A program made the translations under genes and the position numbers. The notes under the pieces are model-generated. The model was not told the origin of the DNA. It saw nothing but the letters and a program-made list of their open reading frames with translations, and made no database searches. 64,000 nucleotides of DNA from Agarophyton chilense. Its lineage: Eukaryota; Rhodophyta; Florideophyceae; Gracilariales; Gracilariaceae. The DNA lies in NCBI GenBank assembly GCA_030374765.1, contig JARGXX010000001.1:1178001-1242000 (forward strand), read 5' to 3'. Every line of letters starts with the position of its first letter. The stretch's first letter is position 1. Positions 46,745 through 56,769 of this stretch are shown here, one piece after another.

Positions 46745-48448
46745 TCATGGGTTCGGCTCACCGCCCCCGGGTTGGTTACCTCCCTGGAGGCGGGTGATCA
46801 AGGCCTCGCGCATCGCGGCAACATCGCCACTCGCTGCGTTGGTCCCCAGCCCCACCTGTCACAGGAACTGAGAGATCACGGCCGCTTGACCCGCCGGAGC
46901 GGAGCTCGCATCGCCTGGGGCGGACGCCCCACCACTTGGGAGATTCACCGGTGGAACCGGAGGTAGTCCAGCTACCGCGTACTCCGACCCAGCCCCCGCG
47001 GGGTTATCCAAATCCACGTAAGGCGTGGCTGGAGTCCCCGAGTTATAGGGACCTTCCGCTTCGGATCCCTCGACCTCCGCCTCGGCGTACGCTTCCCGGT
47101 CGTCGGGTTCGTTGTCCACCATTGGATCGTCGCCGTCGTAGACGTGGTAATATTCATCCGCGTCCACGAAACCGATCGGATGCCCCTCGGGGATATGGCG
47201 TGGGGCAAACCGGAGTTCTATCGCTTCCTCCGCGGAGATTTCGTGCCCTTCTTAACGGTCAAAGTATACGAAATCACCTCCCAAGGGAGTAGGCCTTCCT
47301 GGTGACAGGTCCTGACCCTGGCTACCCACGGTGCGCCCGCTTTATTCAATCCGAACGGTGGTCCAGTCCAACTGGTCGATGTAATCGAGAAGACCCGCCA
47401 CTTCTTCGGCGTTGGCTACTCCACCAAGTGAGATGCTCAGGTCCAGGCTGCGAATCGCGGACCTCAACCGGAACGGGAGGAACCACAGTCTGTACTGGTC
47501 ATACACCTCCCAGAGGATGAACACCGCCGCGCGGACTGCCCATTCGGTAATCACCACGGACCACAGTCCGGACTCGGGATCCTCGATGAGGTACAAACCG
47601 TAATACGTGATGACTGGTGGCAGCTCGATGTAACAGCCCCGGCAGGCCTCGAGGTTCGACCACCACGGTGGAATGAAGACATAGCGACCCCGTCTTTCGG
47701 CCACGCGAAGGCGTTCGATCTCCACGTTCTGATACGGGACCAAATACCCGAATCGGGATCGTGCTCGACGCTCGAAGCGGATCAGGGCGAGGAAGTTCGC
47801 CCGCGCAAGTCGACGCATGTAGCAGAATTCTGCCCGGATAATCGGTCGCGTCCAGCACATGGCCTCTTGCCGTGCTATCGGGATGCCCCTCTACGACAGT
47901 GTTTCCAAACCTGCCAGGCGGTCGACGTAACCAATCTCACCTTGAGTGCGGTAAAGCCGAATGTCGGTGCCGAGACCATCGGGGATGGGATATTCGAAAG
48001 GAGCCCGGCGAAGCCGTTGATGGCCAAGAAGGACGAAGGCCGCATGAGCGGAAGCCGAGGTTTCACTACCCCGGCGCGCCACAGCGTGGACCGGAACCGC
48101 TACGCGGCGTCGCCAATCCAACAAAGTTGTCGCCACGGCCGGAATTTCACCCGGAAGCATCCCGTTTCCATCGGTGTACATCGCTATGAGCGCTTCGTTT
48201 AACACCGCAATCGGGTGGAACCACGGCGCAAGCCGGAGAACGGACGCATGATGCCCAGGATGGCGCCCGACAAGCATGTCGTATGGCGGCCACCCTCTCG
48301 GGGGGAACATTCCGTACGGAGCAGCAGCCGCGTTCGCGATAGGAATCTGCGGCGCAGCCGATGACGCGCTTTGCGGAAGCGGAGCGGACCGGAAGCCGGA
48401 GAAGTACCCCGCAGGGAGACAGTTGGGTTGATTGTTTTGGTTGCTCAT
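46745..48448 (-). pseudogene. Antisense gene (aORF) of B2
   Basis: One minus-strand frame runs from ATG at 48448 (MSNQNNQPN) to TGA at 46745-46747, broken by four stops at 47891, 47342, 47252 and 46859. The blocks match B1: GYFSGFRSAPLP, WPPYDMLVG, APWFHPIAV, YRTQGEIGY, WTRPIIRAEF, FGYLVPYQN, CRGCYIELPPV, LWSVVITEWAVRAAV, QYRLWFLPFRLR, GHPIGFVDADEYYHVY, AAVISQFL. The rest is acidic. About 567 codons. It ends 179 bases from the end of the chromodomain, tail to tail. No family is recognised. Three of the four stops are private to B2, so the frame was open until recently; the one at 47252-47254 is shared with B1. Confidence 0.78.
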
Positions 48449-48701
48449 CGGTGAGCCAAGAGGCCGGATGACCGGAAGAGAAGACCGGCGAAGCGAAAGA
48501 CGATGCCGAGGAATCGGAGGCCTGGCACGCAAGGATGCGGATTCGGTTGAGATGGAACGTTGAGAACGGTTGTTGCCAGGAGACTGGAGTTTTGCCGCAC
48601 TGCGTTTGTTGGCATCGGATTAAGTGGATCCCAGCGAGCTGGTTGCACTCTTATGCGTGCTTCTCGGCGCGTCGCCCACCATCGCGGATGTCGTACTCTC
48701 G

Positions 48702-48717
48702 CTTCAGGAGGGGGATA
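48702..48717 (+). other. Polypurine tract of B2
   Basis: CTTCAGGAGGGGGATA lies immediately before the 3' LTR. It matches the tract of B1 (minus strand, 27839-27820), which is the plus-strand DNA primer site of the element. Confidence 0.8.
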
Positions 48718-49639
48718 TGAAGTGCAACCCTCGTGAGGGCCGTTTTCCAGGACTTGGTTGTTTTTCCGCCTCGGGCGATACTTGTGAGATCTATGAGTAA
48801 TACCGCTACTAGCGGGCTGGCGTAGCCAGGTGTATACGCGTTGTACGCGAAGTGCATCGGCGGCCGTGCGCCGTGGCCCCGATTCGGGTGTGACTTACCC
48901 ACGTGTACCACGGGTGGCCCAGGACAGGTTGGCACAGCATAGCTGGATATTTATCTATTTATTTAGCTTTATCACACTAGGTTAGGGTGCTCTTTACAGT
49001 ATTCTACACTATAAAGTGCCAGGGCGATCTCGCCCTGACACTCAGTAAACCTCCCCAACCAGGGTTCTTGGCTCTAAGTCTTTTTCCGCTTTCGCGAGTC
49101 TTCCACACTCTACGGAGGTAAAGCCGCGTTACTAACGGTAGAGTTATCCACCCTGCGTCAACAGGAGACTCACCGCTGTTAGCGTGTATATCTTTCATAC
49201 CACTGCCGTTTTCTCGCCCCAGTGTTGGGTTTGCTACATACTTCTTTTGGCTCTCGTGGCCCATGCCCCCGATCGCCCCCACTGGGTGGTCCCCTCTTTA
49301 TCGCTTACCCACTCTCGTGGTAACTCCCCCTTTTGCTTTGTGGTTGGTTATTCGTGCCGCTCGCGCGTGTGCCCCGCGCCGGCTTACCGGGTTTACCGCC
49401 ACTCCTGTGGGTGCATTACTCGATCTCGAGACTTGCCCACTCCCGTGGAATACAGCTCATACCTGGTCTGCTCCCTTCTAGCATCCCGCACTCTCCCCGC
49501 TTGGCGTGCCGGTGAACCTCGGCCTTACACCCCGACTTAGTCGTGTTCACTCCGGAGAGGCTCCGTCGCCGTGCTACCCTCCTTGGAGGAAGACTCGGAC
49601 ATCTTCGTGTGTTTCCGCCGCCCTTGGCGTTGCACTACA
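48718..49639 (+). repeat. 3' LTR of B2
   Basis: Near-identical to 38012-38934, with the same TGAAGTGC start and CACTACA end, followed by the AAACC target duplication and the rest of the B1 5' LTR. Confidence 0.92.
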
Positions 49640-49644
49640 AAACC

Positions 49645-49688
49645 TCTAAGTCATTTGAAGAAACCCCCTTGAAGGGCATTGCCCTTCA
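49645..49688 (-). repeat. 5' LTR of B1, smaller part
   Basis: These 44 bases, ending GGGCATTGCCCTTCA, match the end of the B1 3' LTR at 27776-27819 and complete the LTR interrupted by B2. Confidence 0.82.
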
Positions 49689-49693
49689 GGTCT

Positions 49694-51210
49694 CCCAACC
49701 GGAAGCTCCCACCACGGACCCAGGCCAACTCTTCAATGGTTGTATAGACTCAGACTCAGGCCCTACCGGCGCCACGAGTCAATCCTTACAAGGTAGACGA
49801 AACCTGGAAGGTCGAGAAGCCCGGAAACCTTCAGGGAAAAGCCGGACAGTACGGTTACGGTCGCGACGCCGCCAATTAAGGGCAGTACTACATGAATGGT
49901 GGTCGAGCCGTGGGAACGACCAGGCGGGACGGCGCTGCGCAGGGACATAGGAGTGGAAGAAAGTTGTAGTAACAGGAAAGGATGCAATACCAACTTGGTT
50001 AAGCAGTGGGCGATGCGGAAGCAGAATCGCAAGCAAGAAGGGCCACTACCGCAAAGGTGTCCGCGAGCGCGTTAGCTACCTTGAATCGCCCTCATAGCAG
50101 TCCCTACCTGAATGGTTGTGTGGAGCAAAACCCGGCGACGGGAAGTGCTCTCAAGGTGTTCGAAGCCTTGCTCCCTGGGGGGAGGCAGACTCAGAAACAG
50201 AGCCCTCCGTTCCACCCGTAGTGTGGGGTGTAACTCCCACGGGGGATTCCGGCAGTACCGACGGAGGTGAGGGGTAGAAACCGTTGGATCGGGAATGGGT
50301 ATGGGTATCCCAAAGAATGGGGGAAAATCCGGCGAAGAGGAAAAACGGGGCGAGGGTCGGGCACTAACAGGCACCGGACCCGAGAACCAGAAAAGGGGCG
50401 AAACAACAAAAGAAACACAATAAAGGGGCGAAAACCTGTCCTCGAAAGGAAACACAAGAAGCACGCAACAAGTAAGCAGAACCCCCACGGGGTATCGTGC
50501 ACGCAGGTCGTCTGAGCGGTCCCAAGGGGGTGGTTGCACGGAACCCAAACGTGGGCACTCTCCAAGTGGAGTCGTGTCCCTACGCAGGCGTTGCTAACCA
50601 GAGCACGTTCCGGGTTGTAAGGCCGAAACGATGGCGACGAAGAACCTCTAAAGGTATCGAAGACCAACCTTGGTTGTCATTTACTCTGAGCTCGGACTGT
50701 CAGATCTCGCCTCCCTAAGTAGGGCCCACTAACTAAACTATACAGTAGTGCACACCTGCTCAGGGCCATACACGTGGAGATCCCACTGCCAGGGCCCAAA
50801 AGTCCAACGTTCTACAAATATCCGAAAATCGGTGCCAAATTAAGCCACGTGTATCACGGGGCCAATCCAACCATGGGCCATCCGAATTTTCCCTTATAGG
50901 CGAAATATAACCGGAAAACAGTACCACCTCAGCACACCTTAGAGGGGATCATAATCATAACCCTCGAAGGGTTCAATCCTCATTCTATGAGTTGCATCTT
51001 CAAGTATCCCCTGACTGGGCGTTTCTCTACAGGTTGTCGCTCAAATTGGGCGCAGACGTCGTCGCGTGCCCTCCCCAACCGATACTGGCGCCAAGTTCTG
51101 AACCTCAAGGGATCGCGTTTAGTTTACAGACACCACTTTGATGCCTGCGCCGCTGTTGCTCGCTACAACTCTATGGTGTGATCAAGGGAGACACCTAGCG
51201 TGTCTCACGG
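49694..51210 (-). pseudogene. 5' part and upstream region of element A aORF, heavily decayed
   Basis: This is the element A segment between the B1 insertion site and the A polypurine tract. By alignment with B1 and B2 it should hold the start of the antisense gene. Minus-strand frames at 50667-50191, 50548-50072 and 50032-49763 are open but Pro/Phe/Arg-rich, and I cannot match them to the B aORF N-terminus with confidence. From 50720 to 51210 I see no coding signal. The call rests on position. Confidence 0.4.
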
Positions 51211-51224
51211 GTAAAAAGGGGTTC
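51211..51224 (+). other. Polypurine tract of element A
   Basis: GTAAAAAGGGGTTC directly precedes the TG of the 3' LTR; the AAAAAGGGG core is the likely plus-strand primer. Confidence 0.65.
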
Positions 51225-51833
51225 TGTAGTATAGTGGCAGAAGGTTGGACCCTTGCGGTTGTCAATATACTACTCTGACCTCGTAGGTGATGGATGCGAG
51301 GTATCATCGGACACGCAGCTCCGGGCGAGCTACCATCTAGGTGTTGCCAGCCACGTGTAGTGTTGACATGTTTCTTTTGGTTCAGTAATTGTTAGTGATA
51401 GTAATTGTAATTATGTGTAGTTTAGTACAGTAGTTTAGTGGCCACCTGGCACTGCAGCCAGTGCTGTCCAGGTCTCTGACACTAGGTTAGCGACCGTGCC
51501 TTGCTGGCACCTCCCGGGTGATCTGGAGAGTGCAGTCCACTGCATATAGGGAACTGCACCTTCCCCATCCTAATCTGATAAAGAAAGGCACCACTTGGGT
51601 CACGACTATACCTTTTGGTTCATTGTTTCTCAACTACAACACAGGCTTTCCCGCGCGTCGACGCCTACCATCGTTCAGCTACACGGTATAGGCTAGTCGC
51701 CCCGCCGTTTGCCCCTGTGGTTTTTCATGGTGCCCTGTTACCATCGAGGTTTACTACGTCTATTTTCTAAGGTTGAGCGTCACCACGCTCCCGTTACAAG
51801 ACAGTAGCATACCCCAGAGGTGATTGTACGGCA
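51225..51833 (+). repeat. 3' LTR of element A
   Basis: The 609-base partner of 6440-7072 starts TGTAGTA and ends TACGGCA. The following CTAGT matches the pentamer before the 5' LTR. Confidence 0.92.
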
Positions 51834-51838
51834 CTAGT

Positions 51839-51990
51839 GGCATTTGAGGTAGTCGAAGCTATGAGAAAATGGTGTGGATAGTAGCATCGAGTAAGTTGTA
51901 TGCATTGAAGTGTTTTGAACGAAAAAACTCATTATAAAAGCATGGTTTAACACTCCGGACACCATTTGAATTTTTATATTAAGCCGAACT
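51839..51990 (-). pseudogene. Possible upstream part of Harbinger element 2 transposase
   Basis: If element A was inserted at CTAGT, the minus strand here should continue the transposase remnant of 5784-6434. One frame reads SKHFNAYNLLDATIHTI, then LRLPQMP after a stop, which recalls the ISRHFN..LDA..I block that lies N-terminal of GALDG in DDE_Tnp_4 proteins. The match is short and in a shifted frame, so this is tentative. Confidence 0.3.
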
Positions 51991-53977
51991 GCTGAATCCA
52001 CACGTTTTGCGATAGATTATGTTGCCATAGAAGCGCCCTGCTCCAGCCGCAGGCCAATAATTACGAAGAGCTGATTGAATGATTCTGTCGTGAGTCGAAA
52101 GGCTCTTTGTGCTTTTTATCTTACAAGTAGACATGACAGTCGCAGAAAGATGCTCTTGTCGTTTGATTGCTTGTGATTCTCGTTTTTCGTCTATTTTGAT
52201 CACTCTGAGAGTCATCAGTAGTGCCGAGATTCACGAAAAAGTTACTACTGTAGCGACAAAAAATGGAAAATTTATTGAGCATGCAACTGCAGCAGGAATC
52301 TTGGCGTGTGCTTTGGGGCGTTATTTGTCGTCTTGCGGGTGCCAAGTATCAAGTTGGTCTGCATCGGATGCATATCTGTCCACCATCGCGCTAGAAGGGT
52401 GCTGTACCGAGAAAGATGGTACGAAATGCAGTCTAAAGAGCTGTCGCTGTGGTATGCGCTGCCGTTTGCACCCACACTTTTCAGCATGATCAAGTACGAA
52501 GGTGCGAACATGGTCTGCAATATTCACGTGTACAGACCTTGCACTCATTCTTAGTGGAAGTATTTGTTTTAACCCCCGCAACAGATACAGATTCAGAAGA
52601 ATCGACGCTGTATAGACCAGCCCTTAAGTTGCGAGCATGTCGCGGTGGCGCCAGCGGCGACAGATGTACTGTACGAGCGGAGGGCGCCGCTGGCACGCGC
52701 GCAGCGCAGAATGGCTGCGCCTACGTAGAAACTTTCCAAGTGTATGTATAGGATGGCTCCAACGAAACAGACTGTCGCTATGGTCGTCGCTCGTTGCTGC
52801 ACGGTGGTGGTAAACTAATCAGCGACGGTACTTCTTGTTGGTGTCGATGTTGTACACTCCGTAACTTTGCTAACCGCGCGCCCGAATTTCAATGACTGCC
52901 GCCGGGGTGTGTGTTTCTCGCAAGCGCGCGATGTCGCGCACCCCAGCAACGTCATCGCCGTCATGCGCTCTTCCGCGTCGCTCGTCGAGTTGAGAGTCCG
53001 CGCGACGTGTCCAAATCATTGCTCGTGTGATGGCGCTGTTATCGCACGTTGCCGGCTTACGCCACTGTTACCTCTCCATACCCTCCCGACTAGGCGCCGC
53101 GCCCAATCACAGCCGCGTATCTTAAAGTGCCACCACCCCTGTGCCGTCCGTCTACGTGGCCGTTTTTCTTCCTTGCGTCATCGTCTTTATCCATTGGCAC
53201 TGAGCGCTTCTTCGCTCTCGCTGTTCGCCGCTCACCGCTTGCTCGCCCAACCTCCCCCACCTTCTCCGCGCTGTCCAGTTTTAGGGGCCGCGCTCCCCCC
53301 CTTTGTCCTCAACTTGTTCCTCGCACGCTTTAAAAGGAAAAACGAAGCCGTTACAGCATTCTTTCCACGTCGCCGACATGATCCCCCCGACTCCCGACTT
53401 CCAACGTACCACCTCCCTCACCTTCCGTGCACTCCCCGACCTGCTCAACTAACTTCACACATTCAGCGCTGACCAAAATACAGGGCTTCGTCCTCTGTAC
53501 TCGTCCTCTGCGTAGTCCTCTCATACACCTTTTTTTGTTTTTGCGTCAGCCTGGTCAGTTCCGGAGCGTACCGTACCTCTTTTCCAGGCCACCCTAACCC
53601 TTGTACCCGCGTATAATATATTTGATTCGCATTATCTCGCTCTCATCGTCTGCCCTCACCTCGCCAACATTCACTCAACGCCAGTTGCGTGCGCTTTTTC
53701 TCCCCGTTTCTGTCTCCGCCGCCCCGATCCCTGGGGTGCGCCAAGATCACTTTTACCCGCCCCGACCCATCCCGACGCAACCCATCAGCCTTGGCCCGTT
53801 CCTGCCATTCTCACCGAGTCATCATATTCATCAATATTCCCCCTCCCCCTCCCCCCACCAAACTGTCCGTTTCATTGCTGTCACTCCTACTTGGTCTAGT
53901 TTCCTGTCGCGCCTATCATCCCAGCCCAACTTTCTCAACCGTCAATCAAGTCGCTGCTCCCGCACCGCCCCGCCACC
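51991..53977. other. Interval with no convincing gene; pyrimidine-rich leader before the exchanger
   Basis: Short frames occur on both strands without recognisable domains. From about 53000 to 53960 the plus strand is rich in C and T (CCTCCCC, CTCGCC, TTCCCC runs), and long Pro/Ser/Arg-rich frames there (such as 52867-53472) are explained by composition. It is probably the promoter and 5' leader of the gene at 53978. Confidence 0.5.
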
Positions 53978-55630
53978 ATGTCGCTCATCACTGTTCGCCA
54001 CCGTCGGCGTTACCGTCTTCATGCCAGGTCTCGAAAGGATGCCACGCCTATTGCCTCCCTTCTTTTCCTAGCAGTTATTGCCTTCTCAGCGCTTTACTTC
54101 CGCCCTCAGTCTGATTCCTCATTCCACACCTCCAGCCGCCTACTGAGAAAAGGTACCACAGCGTTTTCGGAAACTGTGGCCAACCCCAACACGTCGTTTG
54201 AGAATCTTGTCACCACCAGAAGTTCAGCTGACTACGGAGACCTGTGCAGCAGCGACAACGTTTTCTCCAGCAAGGCATCCTTGGCTTTTCTCATCCCTGG
54301 CATCATTCTTCTTTTCGTTGGCCTTGCCATTGTCACGGATGACTACTTCATTTCCGCCTTGGAGCAAATTTGCGAGCGTCTCAATCTCAGTGAAGATGTG
54401 GCCGGTGCCACGTTTATGGCCGCTGGTTCCAGTACCCCAGAGTTCTTCGCCTCTCTGCTTGGCGTGTTTATCACCGAGGATGAAGTTGGTATCGGCACAA
54501 TCGTCGGAAGTGCCGTGTTTAATATTCTCGTCATCATCGGATTGAGCGCCGCGCTAGCCGGTGCCGTCATCAAACTGGACTGGCGTCCACTTCTCCGTGA
54601 TTCCGTGTTTTACATTTCCAGTATAATTTTGTTGCTATTGTTCGTTCTTCCAATCTCAAAGGGTCAAATTGTGTGGTGGGAAGGTTTGATTCTTGTGTGC
54701 TTTTATGTTGTCTACGTCCTGTTCATGGCTTTCTTGAACAAGCCGTTTATGAACTGGACCCGAGCCATTACCTCAGAGAAGCGAAACCCTGATCTCGAGA
54801 CCGGAGCATCCGGCGCTGGCTACCCCAATGAGGATGGTGATGTCGTGGAAGTGGAGCAGGCTACATGGAGTGCAGAAACATCTCCCACCAACTCACCTCA
54901 ACCCTCGCTGACGAACAAATATTCAGAAGTTTCGCTCAAGTCCAAATTCCGCTCACTGCAGTATGCAGTGATTGCTGCAAACAGAATACGCGCATCGACA
55001 GATCAGGTTGAACGAAAAAAACAACTGCTTGGCATCGATCTACCAACGACAACTGTGGGTTGGATATTCTTTCCTGCAACATTCTTTTGGCAATTTCTTT
55101 TCCGGTTTACGATTGTTGATTGCTCCAGTGACAAGCGTGCTCACCTTTGGTGGATGACCTTCTTTCTATCCATCGTATGGATTAGTGGAATCAGTTACGT
55201 CATGGTTGAAGCTGCCAGAATAGTTGGTTGTTTGATCGGAATCCCATCTCCAGTCATGGGTCTCACAGTTCTCGCGGCGGGAACAAGCGTACCAGACGCT
55301 CTTGCATCTATATCGGTAGCCAAAGGTGGTGCCGGAGATATGGCAGTAAGTAATGCAATTGGCAGCAACGTGTTCGACATTCTCCTGGGGCTTGGATTTC
55401 CGTGGTTCTTGGGTCACTTGATTAAAGGAGCACCCATTTCTATCACTGTGTCCCCGATTACAACTGTGGTGATTCCGATCATAATTCTGTTTTTTATCAT
55501 GGTTGTGCTCATCATTATCCTAATAGTGCTGAAATGGAAGTTGAGACCTTTGTTGGGATACATTCTGTTCGGGTTGTACGGAGCATTCGTTACGTACGCA
55601 TTGCTCGACGTTTACGTAATAAGCTCGTGA
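53978..55630 (+). CDS. K+-dependent Na+/Ca2+ exchanger (NCKX/SLC24 family)
   Basis: The 550-residue protein exports Ca2+ in exchange for Na+, with K+ co-transport in characterised NCKX members. The ATG is in a strong context (CCGCCACCATG). An N-terminal hydrophobic segment (residues about 26-42) is followed by a lumenal loop and two clusters of membrane helices separated by an acidic, Ser-rich cytosolic loop (about 255-345). The alpha-1 repeat reads GATFMAAGSSTPEFFASL (residues 143-160, ion-binding Glu155). The alpha-2 repeat reads GLTVLAAGTSVPDALASI, then DMAVSNAIGSNVFDILLG. The C-terminus has three or four more helices. No intron is needed. Which ions are used and in which membrane it sits cannot be told from sequence. 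Confidence 0.9.
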   Translation: MSLITVRHRRRYRLHARSRKDATPIASLLFLAVIAFSALYFRPQSDSSFHTSSRLLRKGTTAFSETVANPNTSFENLVTTRSSADYGDLCSSDNVFSSKASLAFLIPGIILLFVGLAIVTDDYFISALEQICERLNLSEDVAGATFMAAGSSTPEFFASLLGVFITEDEVGIGTIVGSAVFNILVIIGLSAALAGAVIKLDWRPLLRDSVFYISSIILLLLFVLPISKGQIVWWEGLILVCFYVVYVLFMAFLNKPFMNWTRAITSEKRNPDLETGASGAGYPNEDGDVVEVEQATWSAETSPTNSPQPSLTNKYSEVSLKSKFRSLQYAVIAANRIRASTDQVERKKQLLGIDLPTTTVGWIFFPATFFWQFLFRFTIVDCSSDKRAHLWWMTFFLSIVWISGISYVMVEAARIVGCLIGIPSPVMGLTVLAAGTSVPDALASISVAKGGAGDMAVSNAIGSNVFDILLGLGFPWFLGHLIKGAPISITVSPITTVVIPIIILFFIMVVLIIILIVLKWKLRPLLGYILFGLYGAFVTYALLDVYVISS

Positions 55631-56769
55631 TGTTGTCAAAAAGAAATGGCCTTCCGATGAGATATGGAAATGTAATGCACCAATACTGCTCTTACTGATA
55701 AGCGCACTGGGCGCAGCCGTGACCTTCACGCACAGCTTTGTCTACAATATTCTAACTATGTACAGAGTATAGATGGTATGCTTTTGCTGAGAGTCAAATT
55801 GTTTCGGAAAGTAAATGCCCACTAACTATTTTGTGTTTCTACTTCAAATCATTTCTATCATGATGTTCCTTTGAGGTACTTCGCTATATTCTTCATTGTC
55901 ATACCCAGAGTTACCAAATGTCTTTATGATGGCGCAAAACTAGCTCAGGCCTTTAATTCTTCACCTGTGTCACGTTCCATTATCTCCACGCTAGTTGGAA
56001 TCATTTGACAACACATGTGGCGATGTAAGGATTATCTGCCTTGAGATATCCACGTTATCTGCTGATTCAAGTTTCTGTATTTAACTTTCAAGCACTCATC
56101 TTGCGGGTATCTATTTGTTCGTCGCAGAACTGTTCATGAGGTTCAGCAGCTAAAAAAAAGGTGTTGTTAGGATTTCCTATTCTCAATGCATCAACCGACT
56201 GCCCACTTGACGTTCAAGAGGCATCGTGATTATGCCGCGTCAGAGCTAGTAAAGTACAAAGTGTAGAAATTTTGCTAGCTAGCTCCACATAGTAGCAAAC
56301 CTCTTTCCCCTCAAATCCCATGTGAAAGTTATTTCGATGGTACGGTAGGTAACATCATCGCTTTGACCGGATAGAAAAGTCAGCTCGTGGGCTTGGAATC
56401 CTTCAAAGCTATCCCAGAACTTGGCGTACCATTTGTGGTACACTGATTGGCAAGTAGCCCCAATCAAGAATTGTTCTCCAGAATTTTGGCCAATAGGCGC
56501 GCACGATTAAGAGTAACCCAGCGGACCATTCAAGACGGCCTTACACTAAACAGCTGCAGTTGATCATGGTGTTTACCAGAAGGGCAAGCATTCGCAACCC
56601 AAATACCCGGCTCCGTGAGAACTTGACCGCTTGTTCTTGTCTCACGCAGGCTATGTTAATTCATCGGCGAAGATAGTTCCGGAGAGTAGTTTGATACGAC
56701 ACACTGCTTATACTGGCTTATTTCTTCAGAGTATCTCTGCGTGAACTATAAGACAACGAGCCGTTCAAT
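55631..56769. other. Intergenic region, no gene seen
   Basis: No frame above 62 codons. The sequence is of average composition and probably holds the 3' end of the exchanger transcript and the promoter of the next gene. Confidence 0.55.

Larger units (their letters stand above)
38012..49639 (+). mobile_element. Ty3/gypsy chromovirus B2 (youngest insertion)
   Basis: An 11,628-base element with LTRs 38012-38934 and 48718-49639 (923 and 922 bases; about 30 differences by eye), flanked by AAACC at 38007-38011 and 49640-49644. The order is LTR, PBS, gag (39095-41223), protease to chromodomain (41421-46565), aORF on the minus strand (48448-46745), polypurine tract, LTR. It sits in the 5' LTR of B1. 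It is the best preserved of the three elements but carries stops in gag, between protease and RT, before the integrase tail and in the chromodomain. Confidence 0.92.
26933..49688 (-). mobile_element. Ty3/gypsy chromovirus B1 (minus strand), interrupted by B2
   Basis: The element is flanked by GGTCT at 26928-26932 and 49689-49693. Its 3' LTR is at 26933-27819. Its 5' LTR is split by B2 into 37168-38011 and 49645-49688, giving 887 and 888 bases. Without B2 the element is about 11.1 kb. The order on the minus strand is LTR, PBS (37164-37147), gag (37002-34942), protease to chromodomain (34747-29935), aORF on the opposite strand (28065-29722), polypurine tract and LTR. It inserted in the aORF of element A. 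Many stops make it non-autonomous. Confidence 0.88.
6440..51833 (+). mobile_element. Ty3/gypsy chromovirus A, host of a nested insertion block
   Basis: The outer element has LTRs at 6440-7072 and 51225-51833 and is flanked by the identical pentamer CTAGT (6435-6439 and 51834-51838), the expected 5-base target duplication. Its own sequence is split: 6440-14764, 25340-26932 and 49694-51833, about 12 kb, similar to elements B1 and B2. The gaps hold a DNA transposon (about 14765-25339) and gypsy B1 (26933-49688, itself holding B2). The joined flanks make one antisense gene (aORF) that aligns N- to C-terminus with those of B1 and B2, which independently supports the reconstruction. Its LTRs differ by roughly 35 positions by eye plus a 24-base duplication, more than in B1 or B2, as expected for the oldest insertion. 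Confidence 0.85.

Noticed and set aside
52867-53472. 201-codon frame rich in Pro, Arg and Ser before the exchanger
   Set aside because: It lies in a strongly C/T-rich tract, lacks domains and is better explained by base composition in a leader or promoter.
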